From contig NZ_CP074103.1 of assembly GCF_018310535.1 (NCBI RefSeq), positions 372,001-436,000 of the forward strand: DNA of 64,000 nucleotides, read 5' to 3'. Made by a program: the position numbers and the translations under genes. The stretch's first letter is position 1; the number at the start of each line of letters is the position of its first letter. Origin of the DNA: Streptomyces mirabilis. Its GTDB lineage: Bacteria; Actinomycetota; Actinomycetes; Streptomycetales; Streptomycetaceae. The notes under the pieces are model-generated. The model saw nothing but the letters and a program-made list of their open reading frames with translations. It was not told the DNA's origin and ran no database searches. Below are positions 17,834 to 29,325 of the stretch, one piece after another.

Positions 17834-18400
17834 GTGACCGGCTTCCCCCTCCACGACGAGGCCACCGCACCCGCCGAGGCCCTCCCGCACCTCGCCGCGG
17901 CTCGCGAACGCATGGGTTTCCTCACCACCCTCAACGCGGTCATGGCCGAATCCCCGCAACTCCTGGCCGGCTACACCGCCCTGGCCCAGCAGTTCGCCGC
18001 TTCCTCCCTGACGAAGCCCGCGCAGCAGGTCGTCCTGCTCACCGCGAGCGTCGCCAACGCCTGCCCGCACTGCGTTGCCGCGCACTCCACCCTCGCCCTG
18101 CGCGCCGGTCTCACCCCGGACGACGTTAACGCCCTACGTGATGCCACCACGTTGAAGGACCCGTCACTGGAAGCCGTACGCCGCCTCACCCAGGCCGTCG
18201 TCGACAAGCGCGGCTGGGCCGACGAGCAGGACATCGTCGGCTTCCTCGCCGCCGGACACACCCACCGCCAGATCTTGGACATCGTCCTGGGCGTCGGGAT
18301 GAAGACCCTGTCCACCTACACCAACCACCTCACCCACACGCCCATCGACCCGGCGTGGCACGACCAGCAGTGGACGCCGCCAGCGACCACAACCTCCTGA
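17834..18400 (+). CDS. Carboxymuconolactone decarboxylase/AhpD-like protein
   Basis: A 188-residue protein with the AhpD-type redox motif NACPHCVAAHS (C-x2-C-x3-H) near residue 76, in an all-helical fold typical of the carboxymuconolactone decarboxylase family. AhpD-like members reduce peroxiredoxins or act as disulfide reductases. In a sulfur operon a thiol/disulfide or persulfide reductase role is the natural inference. The GTG at 17834 is the likely start; longer in-frame readings through the preceding gene are shadow. Confidence 0.82.
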   Translation: MTGFPLHDEATAPAEALPHLAAARERMGFLTTLNAVMAESPQLLAGYTALAQQFAASSLTKPAQQVVLLTASVANACPHCVAAHSTLALRAGLTPDDVNALRDATTLKDPSLEAVRRLTQAVVDKRGWADEQDIVGFLAAGHTHRQILDIVLGVGMKTLSTYTNHLTHTPIDPAWHDQQWTPPATTTS

Positions 18401-18436
18401 CGCACCCACTGCCAACCGCCGCACGCAGGAAGAGAC

Positions 18437-19699
18437 ATGACCAGCACCGCACCCGCCGTCCCCGCCTCCATACCCGACGCCGCCCAAGCGCAGCGCCGCA
18501 TCCTGCGTGTCCTGGTCGCCTCCCAGGTCCTCAGCGGCGCCGGGCTCGCCGCAGGCGTCACCGTCGGCGCCCTCCTCGCCCAGGACATGCTCGGCTCCAC
18601 CAGCCTCGCCGGACTGCCCAGCGCCCTGTTCACCGCCGGATCCGCGCTCGCCGCCATCACCGTCGGCCGCATCTCCCAAGCCCGCGGCCGCCGCCCCGGC
18701 CTCGCCACCGGCTACCTCACCGGCGCCATCGGCTCGGCCGGCGTCATCGTCTCCGCCGTCCTGGACAACCCGGTCCTGCTGTTCATCGCCCTGTTCGTCT
18801 ACGGCGCCGGCACCGCCACCAACCTCCAGGCCCGCTACGCCGGAGCGGACCTCGCCCCGGCCGGCCACCGCGCCCGCGCCGTCTCCACAGTCCTGGTCGC
18901 CACCACCTTCGGCGGCGTCGCCGGACCCAACCTCGCCGCCCCCGCCGGCACCCTCGCCGAACACCTCGGCATCCCCCACCTCGCCGGCCTCTTCGTCATA
19001 TCCGGCGCCGCCTACGCGCTGGCCGCACTCGTCCTCACCCTCTGGCTGCGCCCCGACCCACTGCTCCTGGCTCGGACCGTCGCCCAGGCCAAGGAAGCCG
19101 ACGCCGCAGCCAACCCGGCCTCCGCCGATGCCACCGACACCAGCGAGGGCCGCGGAGGCGTGGTCCTCGGCGCGCTGGTCATGATCCTCACCCAGCTCGT
19201 CATGGTCGCGATCATGACGATGACGCCGGTCCACATGCACGACCACGGCCACTCCACCGCCGCCTCCGGCCTCGTCATCGGCATCCACATCGGTGCCATG
19301 TACCTGCCCTCGCCCCTGACCGGCTGGCTCGTCGACCGCTACGGCCACATGAAGATCGCCGCCGCCTCCGGCATCACCCTCCTGGCCGCCGGCCTCCTCG
19401 CCGCCGGAGCCCCCGGCGACTCCGTCGCCCTCCTCGCACTCGCCCTCGCCCTGCTGGGACTGGGCTGGAACTTCGGCCTCGTGTCCGGCACCGCGATCAT
19501 CGCCGACACCGTCCCGCTCGCCACCCGCGCCAAGACCCAAGGACTGGTCGACGTCTCCATCGCCCTCGCCGGCGCCACCGGCGGCATCACCTCGGGCATC
19601 ATGGTCGCCGCCACCAGCTACCCCGCCCTCGCCCTCACCGGCGGAGCCCTCTCCCTCGCCCTCCTGCCCGCCATCGCCGCCACCGCCTACCGCCGATGA
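18437..19699 (+). CDS. MFS transporter of the sulfur operon
   Basis: A 420-residue, twelve-segment MFS protein. It has GRISQARGRRPGLATG as the loop 2-3 signature and WLVDRYGHMKIA as the second copy. GACCTGACG-type spacing shows no terminator after the AhpD-like gene, and AGGAAGAG lies just before the ATG. Its stop overlaps the ATG of the TusA-like gene by four bases. The substrate is unknown; a sulfur compound is likely from context. It is different in sequence from the MFS carrier at 11920. Confidence 0.85.
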   Translation: MTSTAPAVPASIPDAAQAQRRILRVLVASQVLSGAGLAAGVTVGALLAQDMLGSTSLAGLPSALFTAGSALAAITVGRISQARGRRPGLATGYLTGAIGSAGVIVSAVLDNPVLLFIALFVYGAGTATNLQARYAGADLAPAGHRARAVSTVLVATTFGGVAGPNLAAPAGTLAEHLGIPHLAGLFVISGAAYALAALVLTLWLRPDPLLLARTVAQAKEADAAANPASADATDTSEGRGGVVLGALVMILTQLVMVAIMTMTPVHMHDHGHSTAASGLVIGIHIGAMYLPSPLTGWLVDRYGHMKIAAASGITLLAAGLLAAGAPGDSVALLALALALLGLGWNFGLVSGTAIIADTVPLATRAKTQGLVDVSIALAGATGGITSGIMVAATSYPALALTGGALSLALLPAIAATAYRR

Positions 19700-20004
19700 A
19701 CCCCACGAACCCTGAAACCCCCGCGTCCGACATCACCGTCGACGGCACCGGCCTGCTCTGCGTCACCCTCCTGCTGCGCCTGCGTAAAGAGATCGACGGC
19801 GCCAAGCCGGGCACCGTCGTCCACGTCATCGCCACCGACCCAGCCGCACCACTCGACCTGCCCGCCTGGTGCCACATGACCGGCCACCACTACCTCGGCC
19901 CCGTCCCCGGCGATGAACGGCCTGTGTACGCCCTGCGGATCGCCGCCGATGCCCGTCCCACCCGAGCCAGCGCTCCCTGGCATACGGACGACCGCGAAAG
20001 TTGA
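19696..20004 (+). CDS. TusA-like sulfur carrier protein
   Basis: A 102-residue protein whose DGTGLLCVTLLLRLRKEI opening and VIATDPAAPLDLPAWCHMTGH middle follow the TusA/SirA fold: a cysteine after the first strand, then D-P-A-x3-D-[IL]-P. The classic C-P-x-P motif is altered to C-V-T-L, so the prolines are missing while the cysteine remains. A second cysteine lies in AWCHM. TusA relays sulfur as a persulfide from cysteine desulfurase. Being coupled (ATGA) to an MFS carrier and downstream of a desulfurase supports a sulfur-relay role. It is the last gene before the recombinase island. Confidence 0.82.
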   Translation: MNPTNPETPASDITVDGTGLLCVTLLLRLRKEIDGAKPGTVVHVIATDPAAPLDLPAWCHMTGHHYLGPVPGDERPVYALRIAADARPTRASAPWHTDDRES

Positions 20005-20013
20005 CCGCCGGCC

Positions 20014-20245
20014 TCACCTCTGCAGCTTGGCCGTGCGCTCGGGATGGGCGCTGCCCACAGAATGCATGGCGGTCTTCTCCGTGATTCCGAACAGGCGCAT
20101 CAACTTCAGCGGATCGCCGGTCTCGAACGCCTCGTTCAGGATTCGGTCCCGCCGCAGGCCGTCCCCCTGGCGGCGCGAGCCAGCTGTTCGCGAGTTCATC
20201 CACCAAACCCGCAAGGAACTCGGCGTCGCCGCGTGACGGCATGCT
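20014..20245 (-). pseudogene. Broken C-terminal fragment of an integrase-type gene
   Basis: On the minus strand the last 40 or so codons read DRILNEAFETGDPLKLMRLFGITEKTAM followed by AHPERTAKL (quoted in parts), which resembles the C-terminal tail of large Streptomyces site-specific integrases downstream of the catalytic tyrosine. Upstream similarity (GLVDELANSW) continues in another frame, so there is at least one frameshift, and no start or catalytic domain is present. It abuts the sulfur operon and marks the left edge of the recombinase island. The family assignment is from memory of such tails and should be treated as probable. Confidence 0.5.
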
Positions 20246-20249
20246 CTCC

Positions 20250-22791
<2,542 letters not shown>

Positions 22792-22795
<4 letters not shown>

Positions 22796-24525
22796 GGGGC
22801 GAGGTCTCCCTTGAGCAGGTGGTCGACGATCATTTGGTCGCGGTCGGTGATCCGAGCCAGAGCGGCGTCCCAGGTACTCTCATTGACCTTTATCCGCAGG
22901 TCATCGAGTCGCTGGAGATGTTCGTCCCATCGCTTGCGCCAGAGCTTCTCGGGCCAGCTGGAGTGGAGCGAAGTCAACTGGCGGCGTAGGAGCGCGAGGC
23001 GCGGGTGGTGGCCGGTGTGGACCCGGGAGTTCTCGCAGGACAGGCAGAGCAGGAAGTCGGCACCGCAGCCGCCGCTCGGGGCAGGCCAGGGACTGGTCTC
23101 CTCGTCCGAGCAGTCCGCGGTCGCGGTCTCCTGGTGGGTCGCGTCGGCCGCGTCGGAGAGGCGCCCCTTGAAGGTGTAGTCGCGGGCCTGTTCGTGGGCT
23201 TCCTCGGCGCCAGCCGCAATCACGTCCACGGCGGCTTGCTGGACGTTCTCGTCGGGCAGGACGTAGACGCTCTCGTGGGTGCCACGTTTGTGCTGCAGCG
23301 GCTTGCCCGTGGTGGTGACGGTGGTCCTGCGGGCGCGTTGGAAGGGCGAGCCGATCTTGTGAGAGCTCGCCCATACTCGTGCATCGGCCTTGGACACCCC
23401 GAAGCACAGCGGGCCGACGTTCCGGGGCCGGTCCAGATTGGAGTCCACGTCAGTACGACGCCGGTTGCGGGCGACCATCAGCAGGTCGTGTCCCGGTGAC
23501 AGCGCGGCGGCCAAGGCTCGCCCGGGCTCCGTGGCTTCCAGGGCCTGGGTGATGAGCCGGCCCGGCGAGTCCGCACCGGAGTCGGTGTAGTTCTCCGTGT
23601 CGAACCAGCGCCCCTCGCCCGAGCGGCGCTTCTCCACCAGGACCTCGTAGGTGACCGTGGCGGTCTCTCCCGCGGACGGGGTCGTGACGGGCACGTGCAG
23701 ACGGTCGAAGACCGACAGATTCCAGCCGTAGCGGTCCGTCATCATCACGGCCAGGGCCGTCAGTTCCGACCGGCTCAGGAACAGCCGGCCCGTCGTCTTC
23801 CCGCGGTTCTTTCCGCGCAGCAGCCCTTCGGCTCGGGTGTAGACCTTCCCGCTTTTGTCCGGGTATCCGGGCAGTTCGCCCGTGGCGGCGATGTGCTCGA
23901 GGGCCGCCCCGATCCTCCAGTCACGGCTGTCCGGGTCCAGTGCACCCGCCCGGTAGCGGGCGAGCCACGTGGTGTTCTCCCGGATCCGCAGCAGCGCGGC
24001 CCGGAACTGCCGTTCGGCGGCCAGCAGCACCTGGTCGCGCTCCGACGGCCGGTAGGACTGCTTGGACGGCTTGCCCTTCTTCGGAACGGGGCGGGCCAGT
24101 TCCTCCGCAGCCAGGCCCTGCGACAGCCGCGGCTCGCGTTTCAGCAGCGTGCGCATCTTGCCCAGGGCCTCGCGCCCGCCGGGCGTGTCCTTGTGGTTGT
24201 TGCGCCAGAGCCGGAGCGTGGCGGAGGTGAGGTCGCCCAGGTCCTCGGCCGGCTGGCCCTGGTCCTTGAGGAACCGGGCGAAGACCTCGATGGATCGCCA
24301 ATATGACTCACCGCTCGCGTGGCTGTTCCACCCCATGGACTGCGCGGCGAACGCTCGCGCAAGGGAGCAGCGCATCGGCTGCGGCACGGCGATCGCGGCG
24401 AAATCGAAGACGCGCTCGAAGCCTTCCTTATTCACCACGGTGGCCTGCAGTCCGTCGGCGGCTATCCGCTCGGTTGCCTGGAAGTCCGGCGGCGGCAGGA
24501 CGGCTTTGCGTCCCCGCCCGCTCAC
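22792..24525 (-). CDS. Recombinase-partner protein with zinc motif (TnpA-like position)
   Basis: A 577-residue protein. The segment SRSELTALAVMMTDRYGWNLSV and a later QRARRTTVT followed by ESVYVLPD loosely follow a tyrosine recombinase fold, with an R-x2-R and a Tyr but no complete catalytic set that I can identify. The C-terminal part has CGADFLLCLSCEN, a probable zinc-binding cluster. It is coupled to the 713-residue recombinase downstream and to a 56-codon reading frame upstream through GTGA overlaps. It probably acts as an obligate partner in recombination rather than alone. Confidence 0.7.
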
Positions 24526-24692
24526 GATGCCGCCGCGATGGGCAGGGCGTCGACCAGCAGCTCGATGTCCTGGATCCCGGAGGTTTCCCGGGCCAGCTGG
24601 GCGAACAGGCCGTTCAGATCCTTCGTCCGGTCCGTCTCACCGTGCTCGTCCTCGGTGTCGAAGGCGAGGATCGACTCCAGCTGCATGTGCAT
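24522..24692 (-). CDS. Small coupled reading frame of 56 codons, function unknown
   Basis: ATG at 24692, stop TGA overlapping the GTG of the 577-residue gene by four bases (GTGA). The product is acidic, starts MHMQLESILAF and has charged and hydrophobic residues in a helix-like pattern (DLNGLFAQLAR, IQDIELLVDALP). The overlap is the same as that used between the other genes of the trio, which argues that this frame is translated. I recognise no family. It may be a short accessory peptide, or only a leader that couples translation. Confidence 0.45.
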   Translation of the reverse strand: MHMQLESILAFDTEDEHGETDRTKDLNGLFAQLARETSGIQDIELLVDALPIAAAS

Positions 24693-24746
24693 GACCGGGT
24701 TTAATGGTGACGTCGGGTATTGGAACTATCCGAATGCCCCTGTGGG

Positions 24747-25382
24747 TCACGTGTGCTGTGCGTCTGGTGCTGTGCTGAGGAGGGGCGCCAGGACACTGCG
24801 GAGATCTTCAATCTGTCGGTAGTGGAGGGCTGCCATCCCCACTTCGCGGGCTGCTGTGACGTTGGCGGCAGTGTCGTCGATGAACAGACAGCGGTGGACC
24901 GGGGTGCCAACCCGTTCGGCGGCCAGGAGGTAGACGCGGGGGTCAGGCTTGATGAGGCCAACGCGAGAGGTGTTCACCACGGTGTCGGCGAGGTCGTCGA
25001 GTCCTTGCTGGGCAAGGTCCCGCTCCAGCCGGGTGGTCGCGTTGGAGACCAGGGCGACGGTCGCGACGGTGCGGGCCTGGGAGAGGAGGGACGCAACCTC
25101 GTGGTCGACGAGGGGCACCAGATCGGACCAGTCGGCGACCGCAGCATGGGCGCGTTCGGTCGATCCGCAGATTTCAGCGAGGTCCGCGGCCACTGCAGAG
25201 CGCCACTGCTCGTCGGTGATCTCGCCGGTGATTGCGGGGTGCAGGCGTGACGGGGCGAAGGCCGCCTTCGCGAGTGTGCCTGTGGGAAACCCGTGGCTGG
25301 TTTCAATGTCATCGGCAGCAGGCCAGTGTCGGAGCACGCCGTCGATGTCACAGAGCACGGCGTCGTAGGGGCGAGCAGTCAT
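24747..25382 (-). CDS. HAD family hydrolase
   Basis: A 211-residue HAD phosphatase with all four motifs: CDIDGVLRHW (DxD, residues about 10-19), LVSNATTRL, the lysine in LIKPDPRVYLLA, and LFIDDTAANV. The cap insertion suggests subfamily I. The substrate is not evident. The ATG at 25382 follows AAGGAG by 8 bases and overlaps the stop of the zinc-ribbon protein by four bases, so this metabolic-looking gene is carried inside the recombinase operon as cargo or as an accessory function. Confidence 0.88.
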   Translation of the reverse strand: MTARPYDAVLCDIDGVLRHWPAADDIETSHGFPTGTLAKAAFAPSRLHPAITGEITDEQWRSAVAADLAEICGSTERAHAAVADWSDLVPLVDHEVASLLSQARTVATVALVSNATTRLERDLAQQGLDDLADTVVNTSRVGLIKPDPRVYLLAAERVGTPVHRCLFIDDTAANVTAAREVGMAALHYRQIEDLRSVLAPLLSTAPDAQHT

Positions 25383-27802
25383 GGTGAGGACTCCTTGGTG
25401 GTGGTGTTCCGCGAGCTCACTTCGGCTGCGTAACTGGCCCAGTCGCCCGCTGAGAGACGTTGCCAGGCGACAGCGACATCGGTGTGGATGCCGAGCGTGC
25501 GGGCGAGGATCCCGGCCGGGATCTCGGTGGCGAGCTGGAAGAGCGCGGTGCTGCGGGCCTGATTGGGCCGGATCCCGAGCTGGTTCAGCCGCTGGGTCAG
25601 CTGTGTGGTGCTGATCGGCCGTCCGGGCTGGCCACCAGGGAAGAGCCATGGAGACGGAGTAAGGGCTCCGATGGTGGCGTGACCCTTGCGGTTCGCGGCA
25701 ACCAGGCGGGCCAGTGCGGCGACAGGCTCGGGCAACTGGACGGGAGCCTCGCCGAGGTGGAGACGTACTTCCTGGGCGCCGACCTCGACGTCCTCGATGG
25801 TCAACCGGCTGATCGCTGAAGGTCCTTGGGCATAGAGGAGGAGAAGGAGTCCTGCGAGGCGGTCTTCTGCTTTGAGGGTGTCGTCGTGCAGGAGTCGGCG
25901 TGCGACGTTCCACCTGTGTTCGTCATCGAGTGGCTGGGTGGGGCCGTGCCAGCGGACGGCGGGGACGTGGACGGTGGTGAGCTTGTTGGTTCGAGCCCAG
26001 CGAATGAAGTGTCCGGCCGTGTGGCGGTAGGTGGCGGAGTCGTCGGTGAGCCACTGGTCGAGGTCGGCCTGCTGGAAGGTCTCCAGGGTGAGGTCGTGAG
26101 CTTTCAGCCAGGTCAGGAAGGCGACAGCCGCATGGGTGCGTTGACGCGCGGACATGAACTGCTGCGGGGTCAGGGGGCGGCCGTTCCTGCGTCGGCGTAG
26201 TCGACGGACCAGGTGCCATATCGCGTACCGGTGCAGGACTTTGCGCTGTTCGGGATCTTGCTGTGATGCGAGGAGGCCGGTGAGGAAGCGTTCGAGGCGG
26301 ACCATGTACTCGTCCCGCTCGGGCAGTGCACCGACGCCGACGAGGACTTGGCGGAGGTGGGCGAGGGGCGGGCTGTCGGGCAACTCGTCGAGGGCCTCGT
26401 GAGTCAGGGCTCGTCTGCCGGTCGCGAGGTCGGCCAGGACCGGAGACACGGACGACTTGTTCAGCCACCGCCTGGCGGTGATGGGGTGCTCGGCGGTGGC
26501 GATGTCGTTGCGCAGGGCTTCGAGACCGGGGTGGAGGGCATCGGACGGAGGGCCCAGGAGCTCGTTGAGGCGCCGGTTGATGAGACAGCGAGCGCACTGG
26601 CCAGGGTGCGGGTAGTCGGGATCGCTGCAGGTGGGGCAGGTGTGCCAGACCTCAGGGACGGTGCAGTCCGCGCAAAGGGGGCGGTCGAGAGTGCCGGAGA
26701 CGACCGCCGCGACGCCGCCGCAGGCCGAGCACGGCGCTGAGCGACGCTGGCAGTCCAGGCACCAAGACCGGCCCGTGGCGCGGGAGGTGCCGCAGGGCTT
26801 CTCCTTGCCGCAAATACTGCAGGTCGCGGTGGCCAAGGAGGGGCAGCTCGGGCAGAGCGGGCCGTCCGGCGTGCGGGTGTTCACGACCTTTCGTCGGCCG
26901 CAGTTGATACAGATCTCCAGGTTCGCCGGGGCGCTGACCAGGCAGTTCGGACACACTGGCCGACCTTGGTCGTCGCGGGTGGCGGGCTCTCGGCGGGCTC
27001 CGCATCCCGAGCACTCCTCGATGCGGGAGCGGGAGATGCACATGCGGCAGACCCGCTGTCCATCCAGAGGCTTGTCGATGCGTACGACTCTGTGGCAGCC
27101 GGGGCACGACGGCCGGACGATCCCGGCGATGCCGGCCTCGTGCAGCAGGTCGATCAGTCGGAGGATCGCGCGGTGCGGTGCAAGGTGGCCGTCCCCGGTC
27201 AGCAGAGCGGGGTTTGATTCCAGGGCCCAGGCGAGTTTCTGCTGGTAGGAGGGACGCGGTGCCGATTGGCGGACCGCGTCGGCGATCGTCTCCCGCCCGG
27301 CCTGCGGGTCCAGTTCAGCGATCAGGGCGCCGATCACTGCGACGGGGTCGCGTCCGTCGGTGTCCGGGCACTTGCCGCATCGTGGACGCCCGGCCCGGTC
27401 GCGTGTAGCGACCCGGCGGGTGTTTCCGCAGGCAGCACACGACTCGGGCTGCGGCCCGCAGTTCGAGCAGTACCAGTCCTGGCCGCGGCGCTGGAGAGTT
27501 CGCATCTGCCTGCCGCATTCGGCGCAACACGGCGGCGAGACTCTCTGGGCCCCGGCCTCACGCAGGGCGATGAGCAGGTCGCCGACGGCCCTGGGAGCCG
27601 GCGAGCGACCGTCGTTCAGCACGCGGGGATGCTCGGCGAGATGTGCCGCGAGGCGGCGTGACTTCGAGCGGCCGCCCGCGACGCTGGCGACCACGGCACG
27701 GATCCTGTCAGGCTCCAGCTGATGTTCGATGGCCGCGATCAGATCCACGATGAGCCCGATCGGGTCGCTGACGGCCCGATCGAGGTGCCCGGGTGTGGTC
27801 AC
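25379..27802 (-). CDS. Zinc-ribbon array protein with degenerate tyrosine-recombinase domain
   Basis: An 807-residue protein. Residues about 90-405 hold a dense series of C-x2-C pairs (CAECG, CSNCG, CAACG, CGKC, CPGC, CRMC, CSGCG, CPNC, CINCG, CPSC, CSICG, CLDC, CSACG, CADC, CPTC, CARC), enough for roughly eight zinc sites. The C-terminal third looks like a recombinase core (HAAVAFLTWLKAHDLTLETF, AQGPSAISRLTIEDV, ARSTALFQLATEIPAGILARTLGIH), but the first catalytic Arg and the usual H-x-x-R/GH set are altered. It is coupled to an XRE protein upstream and a HAD hydrolase downstream. I infer a DNA-binding partner of the adjacent intact integrases. Confidence 0.65.
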   Translation of the reverse strand: MTTPGHLDRAVSDPIGLIVDLIAAIEHQLEPDRIRAVVASVAGGRSKSRRLAAHLAEHPRVLNDGRSPAPRAVGDLLIALREAGAQRVSPPCCAECGRQMRTLQRRGQDWYCSNCGPQPESCAACGNTRRVATRDRAGRPRCGKCPDTDGRDPVAVIGALIAELDPQAGRETIADAVRQSAPRPSYQQKLAWALESNPALLTGDGHLAPHRAILRLIDLLHEAGIAGIVRPSCPGCHRVVRIDKPLDGQRVCRMCISRSRIEECSGCGARREPATRDDQGRPVCPNCLVSAPANLEICINCGRRKVVNTRTPDGPLCPSCPSLATATCSICGKEKPCGTSRATGRSWCLDCQRRSAPCSACGGVAAVVSGTLDRPLCADCTVPEVWHTCPTCSDPDYPHPGQCARCLINRRLNELLGPPSDALHPGLEALRNDIATAEHPITARRWLNKSSVSPVLADLATGRRALTHEALDELPDSPPLAHLRQVLVGVGALPERDEYMVRLERFLTGLLASQQDPEQRKVLHRYAIWHLVRRLRRRRNGRPLTPQQFMSARQRTHAAVAFLTWLKAHDLTLETFQQADLDQWLTDDSATYRHTAGHFIRWARTNKLTTVHVPAVRWHGPTQPLDDEHRWNVARRLLHDDTLKAEDRLAGLLLLLYAQGPSAISRLTIEDVEVGAQEVRLHLGEAPVQLPEPVAALARLVAANRKGHATIGALTPSPWLFPGGQPGRPISTTQLTQRLNQLGIRPNQARSTALFQLATEIPAGILARTLGIHTDVAVAWQRLSAGDWASYAAEVSSRNTTTKESSP

Positions 27803-28140
27803 GGCCGCTCGAGACCGCGGATGCGGGCCCGCTTGGGCCGCAGGTCACCGACGCCTGTCTCGGCGCCAACGGCCTTCTTGGTTTGGGTAGTTGCTCCGGC
27901 ACCTGCTGCGGCGACGGGCTCGATGAGGTCGTCCATGGTGCAGTTGAGGATGTCGAGCAGAGCCATGAAGATCTTCAGGCTGAGTCGTTCGGGGCGCTCG
28001 ACGACGAGCCGGTAGACCTGGCTGGACGACAGGGTGATGCCGCGTTCGTCCAGTAGCGGGATGAGATCGGTGGTGGAGAAGAGCCCGCGGTCAGCCATGA
28101 TCTTGCGCAGGTGCCAGTGGTAGTCGAGCTTCGCGGCCAT
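27799..28140 (-). CDS. XRE-type helix-turn-helix regulator
   Basis: A 113-residue protein. The first 70 residues fit a lambda-repressor-like fold of the HTH_26 kind (GLFSTTDLIPLLDERGITLSSSQVYRLV, cited in parts; then RLSLKIFMALLDILNCTMDDLI). The tail is short, basic and rich in Ala/Gly. It overlaps the integrase stop by one base (TGATG) and the zinc-ribbon gene start by four, so it is part of the same polycistron and may regulate the element. Confidence 0.85.
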   Translation of the reverse strand: MAAKLDYHWHLRKIMADRGLFSTTDLIPLLDERGITLSSSQVYRLVVERPERLSLKIFMALLDILNCTMDDLIEPVAAAGAGATTQTKKAVGAETGVGDLRPKRARIRGLERP

Positions 28141-29267
28141 CAGCGGTCCTTGTCTGCGGGGATCGGGGCGAGCGCGGGAGCAAGTGCCTTGTGGAGCATG
28201 GTGTTCATGAAGTCGTCGCTGACGTGGGTGTAGATGGCGGTGGAGCTGTCATTCTCGTGACCGACTTGCTGTTGCAGAAACCGCCGGTCAACCCCGTCCT
28301 CCGTGAGGTGGGTGACGTAGGAGTGGCGAGCGGAGTGGACCGTCAGTGCCTTCGGGAGCTTCAGCGCGTCGCGGTAGGCGACGAACCGGGCGTTGATCTC
28401 CGCCGGCTTGATGCGGCCGCCCCGCTCGGTCACCCACAAGGCGGGGTGGTCCTCGCAGCCGAACCGCGGCCGTACGTTCTCTACGTAGTCAGCGACCGCG
28501 TCCACCGCCCAGTCCATCACCGACAGCACGTTCCGACGGCGCGGTGGCTGCCCCTTCTTCGCTTTGCCGTAGCGGACGTTGAGGGTGCCGTACCGGCCGA
28601 ACGGCGGAGCCTTCGCGTTCCGCCCGAAGTCCACTACATCCAGCTTCGACGTCTCTGTCCGGCGCAGACCCCACCCGTAGATGACCTTGAAGAGGGTGGC
28701 ATCGCGGTAGGCGGCGAGGGCTCCCTTGCGCTTTGCCCGTACCGCTCGATCGACCTGGTCGTCGGCGTAGTCGAGGAAGCGCTGGATCTCCTCGCGGGTG
28801 AACGGCCTCGCCTCGGGGCGCCCCTCGTAGTCGTTGAGGTGGGCGATGGTGTTCCACTCGTGGCAGATGGCCACGGGGTGAGTGCCGAAGGCGTCCTCGC
28901 AGGCCACCGACCAGCCGTAACGGCCGTCGATCAGGAACTCGCTGAACAGGCGCAGACTGCCCTGGTAGCTGCGGATCGTGGACGGCGCGAGGTGCTTCTC
29001 GCTGGTCAGCCACAGTGACCACTCGTCCACGTGGCCGGGCGTCCAGGACCACGGGTATTCGTTGGTGTACTCCAGGAACCTGCGTACGAGTCGTTCCCGG
29101 GCGGTGACCGTGTCCTCGCGGAGCCCACGAGCGGCCTGTTGGGCCCGCCAGCCCCGCACCATCGCCTCGATCATCGCGTCCTGTGGACGCAACTGGGCCA
29201 CCCCGGAGACCAGCTCCAGGTGAGCCGCCCCCGCCAGGTCGGCACGTCGCTGTAGACCCACTTTCAC
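28140..29267 (-). CDS. Tyrosine-type site-specific integrase
   Basis: A 375-residue recombinase with a SAM-like N-terminal core-binding domain (residues about 35-130) and a complete catalytic set: Arg in YGWGLRRTETSKL, the H-x2-R box HSARHSYVTHL, GHE in the last box, and the nucleophile in TAIYTHVSDDF. A GTG at 29267 abuts its AGGGGAGG directly; the GTG two codons later (29261) has a better 6-base spacing and is probably used. The XRE and zinc-ribbon genes follow as a unit. Confidence 0.92.
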   Translation of the reverse strand: MKVGLQRRADLAGAAHLELVSGVAQLRPQDAMIEAMVRGWRAQQAARGLREDTVTARERLVRRFLEYTNEYPWSWTPGHVDEWSLWLTSEKHLAPSTIRSYQGSLRLFSEFLIDGRYGWSVACEDAFGTHPVAICHEWNTIAHLNDYEGRPEARPFTREEIQRFLDYADDQVDRAVRAKRKGALAAYRDATLFKVIYGWGLRRTETSKLDVVDFGRNAKAPPFGRYGTLNVRYGKAKKGQPPRRRNVLSVMDWAVDAVADYVENVRPRFGCEDHPALWVTERGGRIKPAEINARFVAYRDALKLPKALTVHSARHSYVTHLTEDGVDRRFLQQQVGHENDSSTAIYTHVSDDFMNTMLHKALAPALAPIPADKDR

Positions 29268-29325
29268 CCTCCCCTTCAGAGGGCAAATCCTGCATCAGAC
29301 GGGATCTGATCTCCAAACTCCCAGT

